This document shows, in pieces, positions 25,241 to 39,100 of a DNA stretch of 64,000 nucleotides. Origin of the DNA: Haplosporangium gracile (lineage: Eukaryota > Mortierellomycota > Mortierellomycetes > Mortierellales > Mortierellaceae); assembly GCA_015499985.1 (NCBI GenBank), contig JAAAUF010000063.1, positions 3,539 to 67,538 of the forward strand. Reading direction: 5' to 3'. The notes beneath the pieces were generated by a model, which saw nothing but the letters and a program-made list of their open reading frames with translations, was not told the origin of the DNA and did not search any database. Each line of letters begins with the position of its first letter. Position 1 is the first letter of the stretch. A program made the position numbers and the translations under genes.

Positions 25241-27509
25241 TTGTTGTTGTTGCTGTTGTTGTTGTTGTTGTTGCTGTTGTTGTTGTTGTTGCTGTTGCTG
25301 TTGTTGGAGCGTCTTCTGCTGCTTCTGCTCACGGTAATCGTCGAGATACGTGAACCGCGCTCCACCTCCACCGGCAGTGGTGCCAGCTAGCTCTGTACTT
25401 CTTCGCCCTCCTCCACTAGAGGACCCCTTGGTGGTGGTTGATCCTTTACGTTGATGTGTAAGGACGATCGGGAGGGATCGCATCCCGAATTCGTACCCCT
25501 CGTCCTGTTGTGATTGTTGGTCGTAGTTCTCGAAACCGCTGATAGTTTGATGAGGGTATTCGTTCTCAAGGAGACATCCACGTGGACTAGGCAAGCTCAC
25601 GACCACGTGCTCTGTATCATCATTGTCGCCTTTTGTGGTGTGGATATTAGAGTCAACTGCAATCTGTCCTGTAGCCCATTTCCGTCGATACGTCGATTGT
25701 TGTGTCGTCCCTGTAAGAGCGGCAGGCGCGTCCGAGATGGCCAACGCGTCGATGGAGTTATCATCAAGACGAGAACGTGAAGGAGATCGAGAAGTCGGTC
25801 TCCGAGGCATGGATCCTTCAAACACCGCAGCACCGTTCCTGACCGATGGCCTGTACCTAATACCCTCCCCTGGAGATTCATCCTCCTCAACACCTATCCG
25901 CGGGATGGGTCCAAACAATGGCGACCTTGGAGGCTGTGCTTCGTCAGACAACGACATTCCTGTAGTTGCAGCGATCGCGGCGGCGTCTTCTTTCCAGAGT
26001 CGGACAGGAGTTGTGCCTTCGGGGAGCACCACATTCGCGCGTTTACGATGCCAAGAGTTTTCGGCATTGGATCCTTCTGTGGGTTCGGTGGGCCATCCGG
26101 CAACAGATCGTCGATCCGGGATCATCCCTTGATGATGGACAGCACTGGTTCTGTGTGAGATGATTCGAGTTGGGTCTGAGGATTTTGAAGGTGGTTGGTA
26201 TGAGATGTCCATAGGTGGTTGTTGTTGTGGCGACGGCAACACTGTCCTCATCGCTCCTGCCATCACAGGCGCAACACGTGCTGGTAGTTGGGGTGATCCT
26301 TGTTCCAGCATCTGGTTTAGACTCGCCGTACTATTATTGTTGGTCTTGAAGGGATCCAACAACAGACTGTGGTTCTCTGTTGGCGTGGAGGGGGCTGCAC
26401 CGGCGCGGTCCCATCGTCCACTATGGCTACTATTTCTTCCTGTTGTCGCTCCCAAAGATCCATCTCTCTCATACTGGGGGAACTGTCGCTGTTGTTGATG
26501 GATGATTGGATACTCCTCCTGCGACTGATGTTGATACATACCCCCACCGGATCCCGAATTATCGACCATAATCATCGACATGCGCTGCTGCGTCGCAATA
26601 GAAGGATCGACAGGGTGGACAAGACTCTGCTGATGGGCGTACACATGGGCGACATCAATGAGCGATTTACGGGGGTTCAGAGATCTTGCCACAAATGTTG
26701 ATGCTGCTGTTGTTGTTGTCGCAGTCCTGGGTGAATCGTTGTTATAGTTGAGGCCACAGGCTTCTAATGGTCCTGGTGTACTTCCGGGAGACTGCCCAAA
26801 CCCAATGCCTAATCCTGCGCTCTCGTCCTCGGACGCTGAATGATATCCGTTGCCGTTAGTCATATGTCCTTTTTCTTTAGAGAACAATAATAAAAGCAAG
26901 ATTAGTCAATGCATTTAAATGACAATAGCACACGCGCATTGGTGTGCACGAACAAACGAATTGTTTCATCTTGTTACCATTATTATCAAGAAAAAATCCC
27001 CCGCTGGAAATGGAGTCCTTGTCTTTCAAATCGCGTCCAAATGCGACAGGCATCGTCAAGGTCGTCAAATCCTCCTGCTCTTCCTCAACCTCCTCCTTCT
27101 CACCACCAATACCTCCTCCTCCTCCAGCAGCATTACTACCTTTCTCAAGGTCCCTACCGCCACCGCCACCCTCTGTGGCCGCAGCCGCAGCCGCAGCAGC
27201 AGCAGCATCCTCCTCCTCCTTCTCCAAACAAGCACGCTTATTCTTATGCGAGATATAATACGCCGCTGCGATACCCAAAAGGAACAACACCCCAACCGCA
27301 ATTCCTAGCGTAATTAATATAATCTGCGTCGTCGAATTGACTTCAATCTGGGTTGTGATTCCTCCATTGTTGTTGGAAACTGGTGGTGGTGGGGTGTAAT
27401 CTGTGTCGGAAGGAGAAGAAGCAGAGGGGATGTCGTCGGAAAAGATGGATCCAGGGATGGTTGAACTTTCATCTGTGCCCGCTCCTCCTCCACCTTTTGT
27501 TGTCGACAT
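25238..27509 (-). CDS. Single-pass membrane protein with poly-Gln tract, ending at a TAG within it
   Basis: Two exons, 27509-26978 and 26874-25238, 722 aa to the first stop. Residues 1-60 are Ser/Thr/Pro/Gly-rich with an NST sequon and no signal peptide. One membrane segment lies at about 63-85, followed by basic KNKR, so the N-terminus is probably outside. The long tail, presumably cytosolic, is disordered, with runs of Ala and Gly, several RR/RS patches and many Ser-Pro sites. This layout resembles fungal cell-surface sensors and kelch-type membrane proteins that have lost their ectodomain, but I cannot name a family. The frame enters 22 Gln codons and stops at TAG (25240-25238), while the same frame stays open for 61 more codons. 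See the next entry. Confidence 0.75.
25241..25306. repeat. CAA/CAG repeat encoding 22 Gln
   Basis: Plus strand reads as TTG with interspersed CTG triplets; on the minus strand this is mixed CAA and CAG in the coding frame. The tract continues past the TAG with three further Gln codons. Confidence 0.9.
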
Positions 27510-30500
27510 TGCTCTACGTTATGTTGTGCTGGGGGGGAAAGGGAGGGGTGAAGGTTGCAGTGGCGACGAAGAAAAAGAAAAGGCTGAAACGAGATGAAGT
27601 GAGATTGACCAGGATAGGATATTTGAATTTGGCAAGAAAAATTAATGAAATGAACGAGAAAGAAAACACGTCAGTGAAGAAGGTGGGGTCGGAGAAGTGA
27701 GCGGTTGAAGAGTAATAAAATAACACCGAAACTAACAACGAAAAGGACTCCTGTTAGGCTAATACATCTACATCGATAAGAAAAGGGAGAGAGAGAGAGA
27801 GAAAGACAAAGGGACGAGAAGGAGTGAAAGAAAAATTAAAAGGGCGGGTGGGGCGGAAGGATATGAAATACTGCGGAGACGCATACATAAATATGCGTTA
27901 ATATATGATATTGTGAAGATGGGATAAGAGAGGTATGGATGGATGAAGAAGAAAGGGAAGTGAGGAGAAGGAAAGGGGACAAAAGGGTCGATGGTTTTAT
28001 TCTTTTTTTTTCGAGGATCCATGTAATATTTGATCGACCAAAAAGGTGCCAGGGTTAGGGAATATACCGCCGGGACACCTACGTCCCCATCCACTGCTAT
28101 TTGCTTTTTTTTTTTTGCATGAAGTAAGGGATCTCGCGAGCGCCATCAAGCAGGCAAGCAGGTTAGGAAGGCAAAGTGTAACAAAGTATACGTGTGGTTT
28201 GGTACTTAGCATGTCGCAAACATTAGAAAGAAAAAGAAAGAGAAGGAATGGAAGAAGCGTGGTCGAGTAGTATAAAATGATAGGCTGCCGACTTGGGTAT
28301 ATTTTTTCTTTTGAGATGAAAGTGAGAGAGGGGTAAATGCAGAGTCCACCTCGAGCCGGGGTTTGCTATTCTTCTTTCCTTCTTCTAGTACGTATGTGTA
28401 GGCTTTGGTAGTAGTAAGTAGGTAATCTTTGTAACTTGTCGAAATGCAGGAAGCACGTAGGGAAGAAGCTATTTTTGAAAAAAACAAGGGAAGGAAACAG
28501 TAACATGAAGAAAAAAGAAAAAGGAGACGGGATCTTGAGGAGGAAGGGGCTCGGTGTACGTGCAAAAACTCAAGGCGTCCAAAGGGGGAACAAGGAGGAA
28601 AAGAAAAACAATAAGAAAAAGAAAGGAGGGAGGAGGGATAGCAGCAAGGAGAGGGAAGGAATGTGAAAGAACCAGGAGCTAACCTTCTGCCTGGATGTGA
28701 CAAAGGATAACAAAAAGAAAACAATATCAAGGGGGTGGGTAGTTCAGCTATTTTCAAATCAACATACATTTATGGGCAAGCATAGTCTTGTGAGCTGTGA
28801 AAAGGCAAAGCCAGCATGAGTCCCTGATAGTAAGGGTGTGATATAGCGTACAAGTAGGCGCTGCTTTGCTTTTTGCTGGGGGGAGGGGGGGGATCTATCT
28901 ATTTTTCTTTTTCTGAAAGGATGTGGTTTGATAAGGGAGAGCCAAGAGGCACACAAAGGGACAGGGTTCTGGGGCACATGGTTCGGTGCAGCTAGTGCGG
29001 AGACAGATACATGGCTGGTACTATTGCTGCTGCTGCTGCTGCGTGTGTCTCTAGGTTTGTGTGAGTCTGTGTATTTGCTGCGTGTGCATATGTGTCAGGT
29101 ACAAGTTGCATCTCATTGGTTGCAGCAAATTGGCGAAGCAAGGTCCCTCTTGTTTTGTCCATACCATATCCAGTGAAGACACATACAAACAAAACACACA
29201 CAAACACAGACACAGAGCACAGAGACATTGGACGAGGGAGACGGGAGAAGAAAAAAAAAATAAGAGCGACAAGCGAATTAGCTTTGGGTGGTTTAATTGC
29301 GGCTGTGTCCGTCTCTCTCTCTGTCCCTCTGTGTGTCTCTGTCCCTCTGTGTGTGTCTCTGTTTGCTCTCTTCTCTCTCTGTCTCTCTCCACTCTCCGTC
29401 GCCTCTCTCTCTCTCTTTTCACTCCGTCTCTTTCTCTCTCTGTGTGTTGGTCATTGCTCTCTCTGTCGATCTCCCCCTCCCTTTTGTTATGTCTGTGGGT
29501 CTGTTAATGCGGCTGACCAACACACATAGACAGACATACAGACAGACAGACAGACAGATAGACACACAGGGCGTATCGAAGATCGGGGAAAGAAGAGAGC
29601 AAAAGCAGAACGGGAGACAGAGTCCTTTATCCCTGGTCCGTTCGCAGAAGTATCGAACTGTGTATTCTGTATGCCGTGATCTATATTATTCCGAGATGAC
29701 AACGAGGCAACAGACAAGCAAAAAAAATATTTAAAGAGGGCCATTCCTGTACACTTTTTTGTATTTATTTATTATCGTGTCTGTCACAAACTCACCCCAC
29801 ATCAGCACGCCCCAATGCACCCAAATCTTACATGTATTTAGAGCGGCGGATATGATGAATTTATTCGCACTGCCGTAATCAACGCAGCTGTCTACCTGTA
29901 ATACACATTGCTCCACCAACATGAATGATGCTGATGTCCCTTACTAAATCCCAATACAAGATGAGAATGTAGCGTCGACATATCAGTGCTGATCGTTGTC
30001 TACTAAAAATAACAGGAGACTCGTTTCTTTACCAGAAATAAAAAGAGAGTCTTTTTTTATGGTGATGAAGGTGATCGCGAAGAAGACATAATCGAGACTG
30101 TTCTGTGTGAGAGAGAGTGGGAGACACTGTGTTGACCCGAATCAGAAAACCCGAGATAGGAATCATTCGTTGCACATAGAAAAGGTCTTGTCTCTTTGCA
30201 ATTGTTTTAGACTTTTGTCGTTACAAACGAAGAGGAGACAGGCATATCTGACCCATGACAGGAATGATCAGTATGGCTAATGGTGTACTCTCCCTTATCA
30301 TCCGTCTTTTCTCTTCATTGTTCTTCTTCCTTCATAATTTGCACCCCCTTGCCAGAGGTGGGTCTCCTTTGATGTTCATTCTTTCATTGCTCTTTTCTCT
30401 TTTATTATGGTGGTTCCTTTTCTCCAATTACTCTCTTTTCCTTTTCCTGTCCTTTCTCCTTGTCTTCTCTTTATGTTTCTTTCTTCCCTTCCTTCCTTCT

Positions 30501-30718
30501 TTCTTTTTCCTCTTCCTTCTCCTCTCTTCTCTTTCTTTTTCTTTGCTCCTCTCCTCTCTCTTCCCATCTCTTCTCTTTCTCCTTCTCCTACTCCATTCAC
30601 TCATACATCACCCCCGTAATATCTGACGCTCATCCCATCTTTACCGGTAAATACCTTCAGTCTTAATTCGCTCTCGTGTCTCTCTGTCCTTGTCCTTGTC
30701 TTTATCCGTTAGCCATCC

Positions 30719-30750
<32 letters not shown>
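30719..30750. repeat. (GTCT)8 microsatellite
   Basis: Eight perfect tetranucleotide copies. A related run of GACA-type units on the same strand occurs near 29540-29560. Confidence 0.95.
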
Positions 30751-30752
<2 letters not shown>

Positions 30753-31054
30753 GTCCATACATTATCATCCTTGCTGCGTAGATCCCTCTTTCATTATCCT
30801 TTTGCCACCGTTTTCTCTTTCTCTCTCTTTCTTCTTCTTCCTCCTTCCTACTATCTTTTTGATCAATCTTGCTACCTCTTCTTCACTTCCTCTCTCCTAT
30901 ACCTTTTCCTTCTCATCAATCTCTTACACCCCCTTTTGCACTAACCGGGCCTCACTCGTGTTTTCTACTGTGCTTACAAACAACCCACATACCCAAGCAA
31001 GGCACATTGCCACACATACACATCCACCCTGTAATCCTGCAGATCCTCATCCTC

Positions 31055-31078
31055 CTCTCTCTCTCTCTCTCTCTCTCT
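31055..31078. repeat. (CT)12 microsatellite
   Basis: Twelve perfect CT copies inside the pyrimidine-rich stretch upstream of the HMG-box gene. Confidence 0.95.
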
Positions 31079-33017
31079 GTATCTTTCCTCTCCAGGGACT
31101 GTCTACACCCTCCTCTCCTTCTCTCCTTCGCTCTTGCTCTCACTCTTTCCACACATCTCCGCAGACACAGGCACACGCATACGCACACGCATAAGCATCC
31201 TTTTAGTCGTGTATGTACCGGACTCTTTTGGCTCTCTTCTCGGCAGCCTCGTCTTTCTATCTCTTTTTTTTTTTTTTTTGGCTCTTCTTGCATATCAGCC
31301 CCGAATCCGCTGCCAAACCCCAACAACGCCATCACCATACAAGCTCAACTCTCTTTTTGCATACACGCACGCACACGCATAAACAAACAACAACCGATAA
31401 AATAACAGCGACAGGACATCCATGCCAGACTGAACGCACCGTCCAACGCTCAACTCATACGCCGTCTGTCTGTCTGTCCCGTCCTCTTTCTGTTAAACTC
31501 TTATCCATTCTCCCTCTTCCTCTCTCTCTCTCTTTTCTCTTCTCTCTCTTTTCAGCATCATTAGCATCATCCCCCACCTCTTCTCTCTCACCCTTTCTTC
31601 CAAACAACCTCGGACCTTGTATCATCATCGTCCGTTATATATTTGGCCCTGCAGACAGGTGCGTGTGTACATACAACTCAATTGCGCACAAGGATTCCTC
31701 CCTCCTCTGTCTGTTGTCTGTGTGTCTATGTGCTCTCTATCTCTCCATCACTCTCTGTCGAACGATCGTCCTCTATCGGGTCGTTCCTGTCTTCTGATTG
31801 CAATAGAAACGAAACTATCCATCCCCCCTCTCTCTCCCTCTATACGTCTGGTCGCATACCGCCACGATCAATCACTCTCTCTTTTCTCCGTCACTCTCTG
31901 TTCTCTGTTCTCTGTCTTCTCCCTGTTATCAGTCTCAGTCTTCGCCTCGTTCATCTCTTCTCCTCCCCTCTCTCCCTCCTTCTCCCTCCTCCGTGTGCAA
32001 CATTTCCCTTCCCTTCCCTTCCTTGTTGACGTAGTCGTTGTTCCCCTCAGAGGATAAACCGATCTTATCTTTCATTGTCCATCTGTGAGCTTGTTTTTCT
32101 TGTATGTCCAGCACCGTTTGTTCCTGAATCACTTTTCTCTCCCTTTGACTCTCTCCCTTTGGCTTTCTCCCTCTTGGATGTTATCGTATGAGTCTATTTT
32201 GCCACCACTTTTTCTTTTTTTCTCTCGTGTGTCCCCCTTATACCTCGTTTTTCATTAACTACAGTGGCCCACATGTGTATCCACGGCACTTTTCATATCC
32301 TCTTTGCTAAATCCAACATCGGCTTGCTGTTTTGTCCATTCTTTCCCTTTAGAGTAACGCCCGCTGATTAACCCACGCATAAACCGGACAAACAAAAAAA
32401 AAAAAAAAAATCGAGAGCACCTGTCATCATCAACTCTATCCGTCCCAAAAAGCCCGACTCGACTCAACATCGCTCCCGTCCTTCTTTCTTACTCCTTCTC
32501 GAACAACAATAACAATAAGGCAAGTGACTTTACGAAAACGAGAAGCAAGGGAACCCATGGAAGGAAAATCAACAGCCATGCGAGAGACACGCACACATAC
32601 AGAGAGAGAGAGCGGGAGAGAGGAGGAGGGAGAGAAATGCAAGAACAGATCAGGCAGGCACTCTCAGGGAAAGAAAGAACGATATCCATGCTTATGATTC
32701 TCTCAACAAGAATGGGGAAACATGGATATATGTCACCCCTCATCTCCTCGCTTTGTCCTTCTTTTCATATATATGCTTATACCAGGTGGCATTTAAGAGT
32801 ACCTTGAAGCACTGTTGTTTTCTATCCTTTTCTTCGGTCGTCATTCTTCTTATTACTTCTTGTCAAACAGCAGTGGTGCAGCTTGTTCCCCATCTTTTTT
32901 TCTTTTTCTTTCTTTCTTTCTTCGGACCTGTCTTTGGATCAACCACCCGTTTCCTCTCTCAGTCTTTCTTCTTTTCTTCCAGTCCCTCTTCCCCCGCTCT
33001 GATTCTCTCTCTCTCTC

Positions 33018-33068
33018 TTTTTTTTTTTTTTTTTTGTTTGTTTGTTTGTTTGTTTGTTTGTTTGTTTG
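33018..33068. repeat. T18 run followed by (TTTG)9
   Basis: A run of 18 T (33018-33035) merges into nine TTTG units ending at 33068. Confidence 0.95.
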
Positions 33069-34528
33069 TCTGTCTTTTTTTCCTTGCGTGATGCCATCGA
33101 TAATAGTCTCTTTTTAGAAGTCTGACTCTGATTGATATATGGGTATGAGTGATGAATAAGAGTAGGAGGCGCCAGTGTTATTATTAATGAAATTATGGGT
33201 ATTGGTGATCAATGATGATCATGACCAGTATTTGTACGAGGATCGATGCCACTAAGAACTGCCATCTCCAATCCTTAAAACAACAATCCGGCGAAGGTTC
33301 CCCCGGCCGAGATCCTCCTGCTTGCTCTGGTTGGTCTGCTGCCGATGACACTCTTTTCGTTTTTTATTTGCCACTATTTTCTCTTTCTTTATTCTGTTTG
33401 TTTACAATTGTATTGCGCCCAATGAAAAGAGCGCAAAGTAAAAAACAAAAGACAACGAGGAAACTGCGCTTGGGTTGCACTCCTGTTTAAGGCAAAAAAT
33501 AAAATCTTTTTTTTTGTGACCACAAGGCGGCACATTTTCAAAAAGAAAAACTCACGGGAACCGAAAAAGAAGAGACAAAAAAAAAAAAAAAAAAGGCGCT
33601 GTTTCTCTCGCTGGTATCTCCCTTCCCCTCTTTCCCTCCCTCCCTCCCAATCCCCCCCATCACCCCTTCCAAACTCTGTTACCTGTTCTCTCTGTTCTCT
33701 CTGTGCCCTTTTTTTTCCTTTGAACTTGTCTGACAAACAAAGAAAGAAGGTCCAACCAGCCAACCAACCATCTAACCCTACCAATTCCGTTGCCAGGTCG
33801 GTAACTGCATCGTGGCATCAATGACTCCCTCTCAAATGGATAAAAAGAAAAACAAGACAGACACACACCCCTTTTTTTTATTACTCTCTTTTATCATATT
33901 TGGGGTTGTCCAGAATGAACAAGAATGAAGGGGGAACAAGTGTCGGCAGTCTTTATCCGACCAGTTCGGTTTAGTGCGTTGTTGCGTGTATGTTTGTGCG
34001 GTTTGCAATTTGCAGTTTTGGGTGAGAAGCGGTTTCTTATGGCTGGGAGCAGTGGACACCGTCCAAAGTCTATCTGGGAGAGGGAGATGTACAAAACAAG
34101 GGACTAGACTTTTTTCTTTTCCTCTTTTTCGTTTTTACCCGTGAGAACCAGGCACAACTGCTGACCCATAAAGTATTGTTTATCTCTCTTGTTATTTTTT
34201 CTTCTCTTTCTTTTTCCTTCCCGACTTCCCTTTTATTATCCCTTCCTCTCTGTCTCATTTGTCCGCCCAACCTTGCAGTACCCTCTTCTCTCTCTCTCGC
34301 ACTTTTATTATCCTTCTTTTTTCCCTCGCTTTTTTTTGTTCTCTCTTTGCTCTCTCCTGTCTTCGTCCCTCTTTTCTCTCTCTCTGTTCTATCTGTGTTT
34401 GACAAACCCACAGATATAGACAACAAAAAAAGCCAATCCACATCATCAGCGATCTGCCTCTTTATCAGCATCATAACCTTCAAGAGCAACCTTACTTACT
34501 GTCTGACAAACCCCTTCGCTCATAGTCA

Positions 34529-36147
34529 ATGTCCTCAGATATGGCCAGTCCTCCCATACATTTTGATTCCGACCCTTCCCTCATGGCTGGCAATCCCGCC
34601 CCAGGAAACAGCTACGGCGGATATCAGAACCTCTACGGCAACATGAACTTTAACCACTCCGGCTCCTATCCCGTCGCCAGTCCTTCGACCCCACCTTCAT
34701 TACCACCAGTCCACAACAACGGCGCCTATGCACCCAACGGCAACTTCCAGTTCTCTTATCATGCAGACAACGGATCAGCGCCTCCTACAAGCACTGGTGC
34801 CCCTACCTCTGCTGCCTCAGCGCCTCTAAGCACACCCAACGGAACCCAGCCATCAGATGCCCAGCACTCGCCTCACGCCCAACAATCCCATCAACTGACT
34901 CCTCCCCAGCAACATCCCCAGACGCCGCAGCAACAGCAGCCACAACAGCAGCCTCAGCGCCAAGCCCACCAAGCTGTCAACGCTGCCCAATCTCCCTACC
35001 AGCAATCCCCTCAGGCGCACCATCCCAACATGAACACCTTGATGCATGGACACCCGATATACCCTGGAGAACCCCGCTACGATTCCCGCCTTCAACAGCC
35101 CCGCTATATGGACCCTAATATGCAGCCAATGATGGGCCGCAACGGACCTCACTCGGGCGACATGTCCTGGAACCAGCCCGGCGGAATGATGCCAGATCTC
35201 TTGGGCGGCAACCACCCCGGTGGCGCTGTTCGCAACGTTTCTGGACCACAAGGGCGCGCACCAGTAAAGCAGAACATGGCAGGATTGAACGGCATGGCAG
35301 GCATGAGCATGAACAACATGAACGGTATGGGAGGCATGGGCGCTCTTGGCGGTATGCCCGGTATGCCCAATATGAACGCCAGAGGAGGCGATCGCATGGG
35401 AGGATGGACAGGCGGTATGGTGGGTGCACCCCAAAGCCCCTATGGCCATCCTTCTCACCCCCAGCACGCATTACAACACCAGCAGCCTTTCCACAACCTT
35501 CAACAGAACCCATACCAGCAACCACACCTCCTCCAACATCAGCCCGGCATGCAGCAACACATGGGCATGCATGGTCGTCCTGGAAACTTGGGACCAGCAG
35601 CTGGTGGCGGAATCTCCAAGAAGAAGATGAAGAAGGTGGTCACCCCAGTCGTGAAAGACAAGAACTGCCCCAAGCGGCCAAGGAATTCGTACATTTTTTT
35701 CACACTCATGAAGAGGTAAGAGTCTTCTTTGCTTCGCGTTTTTTTTACTCCCAGCTTCCTCGTTTCCTCTGTTTTTTTGTCTGCCCCCCTTTTTCTTGAA
35801 CTCAAATTATTTCTTCTAACCAAAATGTCCTTCTTTTTCGCTCCTCGCACAAATTACGTCATTGTAGGGACGACATCAAAAAGAAGCACCCTGAGTTCAA
35901 GCCTACAGAGATCACCAAGATGCTGGGAGAGGAGTGGCAGAAGTTGTCCGAGGCCGAAAAAGAGTCATATGGATCGATGGCAGAGGACGACAAGAAGAGA
36001 TATCAGTCCGAGATGGAGGCCTACGACGCCAACGGAGGAGCGAACGCTGCAGCTGCCAACGACAACGGACACGCACCCAATGGCGCCATCGGCAATGGAC
36101 CTCCAGGACCTGGTGGCGACATGGGTGGCGATCACTGGCGTGCTTAA
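34529..36147 (+). CDS. HMG-box protein with Pro/Gln/Gly/Met-rich N-terminus
   Basis: Two exons, 34529-35715 and 35868-36147, 488 aa; the intron splits an Arg codon inside the box. Residues 1-360 are low-complexity: Ser/Pro/Asn-rich, then Gln/Pro-rich near 120-170, then a Gly-Met-Asn repeat near 250-290. A basic patch (SKKKMKKVV) leads into one HMG box at about 379-446, starting CPKRPRNSY and containing MLGEEWQKLSEAEKESY. The box looks like the HMGB/Nhp6 type that bends DNA with little sequence preference. The N-terminus resembles activation or condensate-forming regions. Likely nuclear chromatin protein or co-regulator. A second possible start, Met5, follows shortly. Confidence 0.9.
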
Positions 36148-39100
36148 AAGATGTTAACTGTAGCATTTTTTTCGTTTTCTTTTGAGAAGAGACGGCATCT
36201 GTACAACAACAACAACAACAACAACGAAAACCACCTATTCACTCTTTGTTCGAAGGAAAAAATACACACATCATACAACGACACTCTCCTCCACCTTTTT
36301 TTTCATCGATAAACAAAGAAAAGAATGAAGCAAAAAAAAAAAGAGTAATGGCTTCTATATCCAGCAAGTTCGCGTTTTAATCATTCAACAACACACATTC
36401 CCATAGCAAGTAGCATCCCTTCTCCTCTCCCCCCTTCCCTTCCCCCTTTTGTTGTTCATTCTCTACACTCTTACTTTTCTTTGCCTTTTATTCCTTTTTT
36501 TTATTTCTTTTTTCTCTTTCCTTCCTTTTGTTGCTGTCAACGCTCGTTTGTTCTTTCTCAGCTTCTTTTTTTTCTCTCTCTTTCCGTTTATTCACAGAAT
36601 GTAAATATTTTCTTTCATTTTTCACCTCATCGACAATCATGTATCGTTGCTTGCTGTTGTGAGTCATGTAATCTTGCGTATGCGTTAAAAAAAAAAATAA
36701 CTGGCTCATTTATGCGGTAACTGCGGACAAAAAAGAAGAGCGATGACATCTCAAATCCATTTCCCGCGCCGCCGCCGCCGCCAGCCCTTGCGCATAAGAA
36801 CTGTAGGGGTGGCGGGAAAATAGAAGGGAGAGAAGAAGGCTTACGAGATCACAGTCAGCCAATCGGCCCGTCAGCCACCCCAGCCCAGATGTAGGCTTTT
36901 TTATAGCTTGCCTTGGCGGAAGAGGAAAAATAATTAGTGCCATTCATACGCCCAGGCCAACAGCCACCCCAAGCCTCTTTTCTCTTTCCGTTTCAAAAAA
37001 GGAACAGTCGGGCTACTATTGACAGTGCTTTGGCTCTAGCTCTGGTTCTATCTCCATCTCCGATTCTAGCTCTGGCTCTAACTCTAACTCTGGCTCTAGC
37101 TCTGGCTCTAGCTCTGGCTCACATAGCCCTTCGTCTGATCTTTTTTTTTATGTTGCTGCTTGTAAGAACCAAAAAGTGCAGTTAACAAATAGCTCACACC
37201 AAGAAAAATAGAGCTTGTCAAAAACAAAGAAACTGTATGCTTTCATGCAAAAAGGACTATCTCATTCAGCTCATCAATCACGGAAAGGGGTCATTCTGAA
37301 GCATCGAAGAAGAGGAATAAGAAGAAGAGACACGAGTTTTTTGTTATTTTACAAACATAAATATGACCCCTTTCTGTAATTGACCGAAGGAAGTAGACGA
37401 TGAGCACTTTTTTTTTTTTTAGAAACAGGGGATGGCTGAAAAGTATAGGGAGACAGAACGAGTTTGGCGAGGCCTAGAAAAAGGAGAAAAGTCAAGGAGG
37501 AAAAAACCAACACGTTGGAGCATTTTTGAATAGAAACAGGAAAAATAGTTGATCGAGAAAAGAAGAAAAAGAGCCAAAATCGCGCTCAGGGGAGTGGACT
37601 CGGGATATGTTGTTCAAAGGGGACGGTTGTTGGGCAAGCTCATGTTTGATGAAGAGGAGTGTGTAGCAGTAGTAGATGAAAGATGTCAGACGACGCTGAA
37701 GACGGAGAAGTAGTAGTGTTTAGCGTGTGTACGAGGAAGGAGTAAGTTCACGATGAGACACATAGCTATGTCCTGTGTGTAAGCACAGTAGAACAATACG
37801 CAGGGACGGGTCAGGTTTTGTATGTTGTAATGTTGTTGTCGTTGATGAGAAAAGGAGGCCGATCATTCTATTTCCTTTTCCGATGAAGTGGAGGGGAGGA
37901 GAAGAAGGGGCAAAGGAAAGGGATGGTATGTTTTTTCTCATGGCTCTCATCTTGTTCTACGCGAACGAAATCAAAGCGCTCTTATTCACTTACTTTTCTA
38001 TCCTTTCTTTTAAGGGCTTGTAGGATAACAAAGGGCTGTTAAAAATAGGTTTTGTGCTGGAATAATGAGCGAGCGAAACGAAGGACGCGTCTGAGTAAAT
38101 TTCCGAAGGGAGTGAAAAGAGGTCAGGGCAAAGGGCAAGAAGAGATATATATCAGTTTAGCAGCATGAAAACGCCACTAGACCTGCGTATTGAAAAATAT
38201 GCATGTGTACTTAGTCTTTAAGCCTGTCCTGTCCCTTACTGCTCTCGTTATTCCTTAAACGCGCGCGCTTGGGTCGTTTTTTCTTTGCTTCTTTGCTTGC
38301 CCATTTCTCTCTCTTCCCCCTCCGAACGATGATGAAATGTTCACAGAATGCATAAAAGGACGCAACATCAACGGTTTCCACGTTACGTTAACGATCTTGC
38401 CTCGGAGATAAGTGCCGAAAAAAAAGAAAAAAAAAAAAAGGGACAAGCAATTTCCATCGATTTTTGTACCGTGTCGAGAATACTGCAACATGCACGCACG
38501 ACATCGGGGATGTGCTTGAAAAAAAATTGGAGGAAGGAAAAAGAACGTGAGGAGCATTTTAGGTGATGTACTGTTTTGTTGTGATTGTGGTTTTTTACTT
38601 TTTACTTTTTTGTATGCCGTCCAGTGCAGGGTATGCCTCTTAGATGGAAAGAATATGGGACGGGATGGCGATATACTTCGACTGTGCAGATCTCTTTGCT
38701 TGTTTGATGCAGGACCCGAGAAAAGAGCGACTTTGCTGACAGAGACATGGGGGAGGAAAGTTATGCTGACACATAGGGTAGGCGCATATTGACCGTAGAA
38801 TAGGAAAGCGTGAAGAAGGCATGGAGCGACGGGAAGAGAGTGAGGAAGTAAGAGGGGGGCATGACCATCGAGGAGTCCCTTACTTTTTTCTTTCAAAACG
38901 GCTATGAGTGTGGCTTCTTGATACACACGACTGAAGACTGAAGTGGGATCAAGTAGAAACAAACAGAATGTCAGAGATATATCTCAAGCATGTCCACACA
39001 CACACAGGGTCACATCGACTCCTTTTTTCTCTCTCCCTCCCTCTCTCTCTCTCCCTCCCTCTCTCTCTCTCCCTCCCTCCCTCTCTCTCTTTTCTTTCTT

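Larger units (their letters stand above)
27510..34528. other. 7 kb gene-free stretch with a pyrimidine polarity switch
   Basis: Lies between the diverging poly-Gln membrane protein and HMG-box genes. From 27.5 to about 28.7 kb the plus strand is purine-rich; from about 29.3 to 34.5 kb it is pyrimidine-rich. Open frames of 60-190 codons are Ser/Leu/Phe or Arg/Glu/Lys runs produced by this bias. Microsatellites are frequent (separate entries). No tRNA, rRNA, snRNA or transposon was recognised. It could hold long leaders, regulatory DNA or unknown non-coding RNAs. Confidence 0.55.

Noticed and set aside
30255..32057. Several plus-strand frames of 120-195 codons
   Set aside because: All are Ser/Leu/Phe runs that follow from C/T-rich DNA and overlap in several frames; no domain or splice structure.
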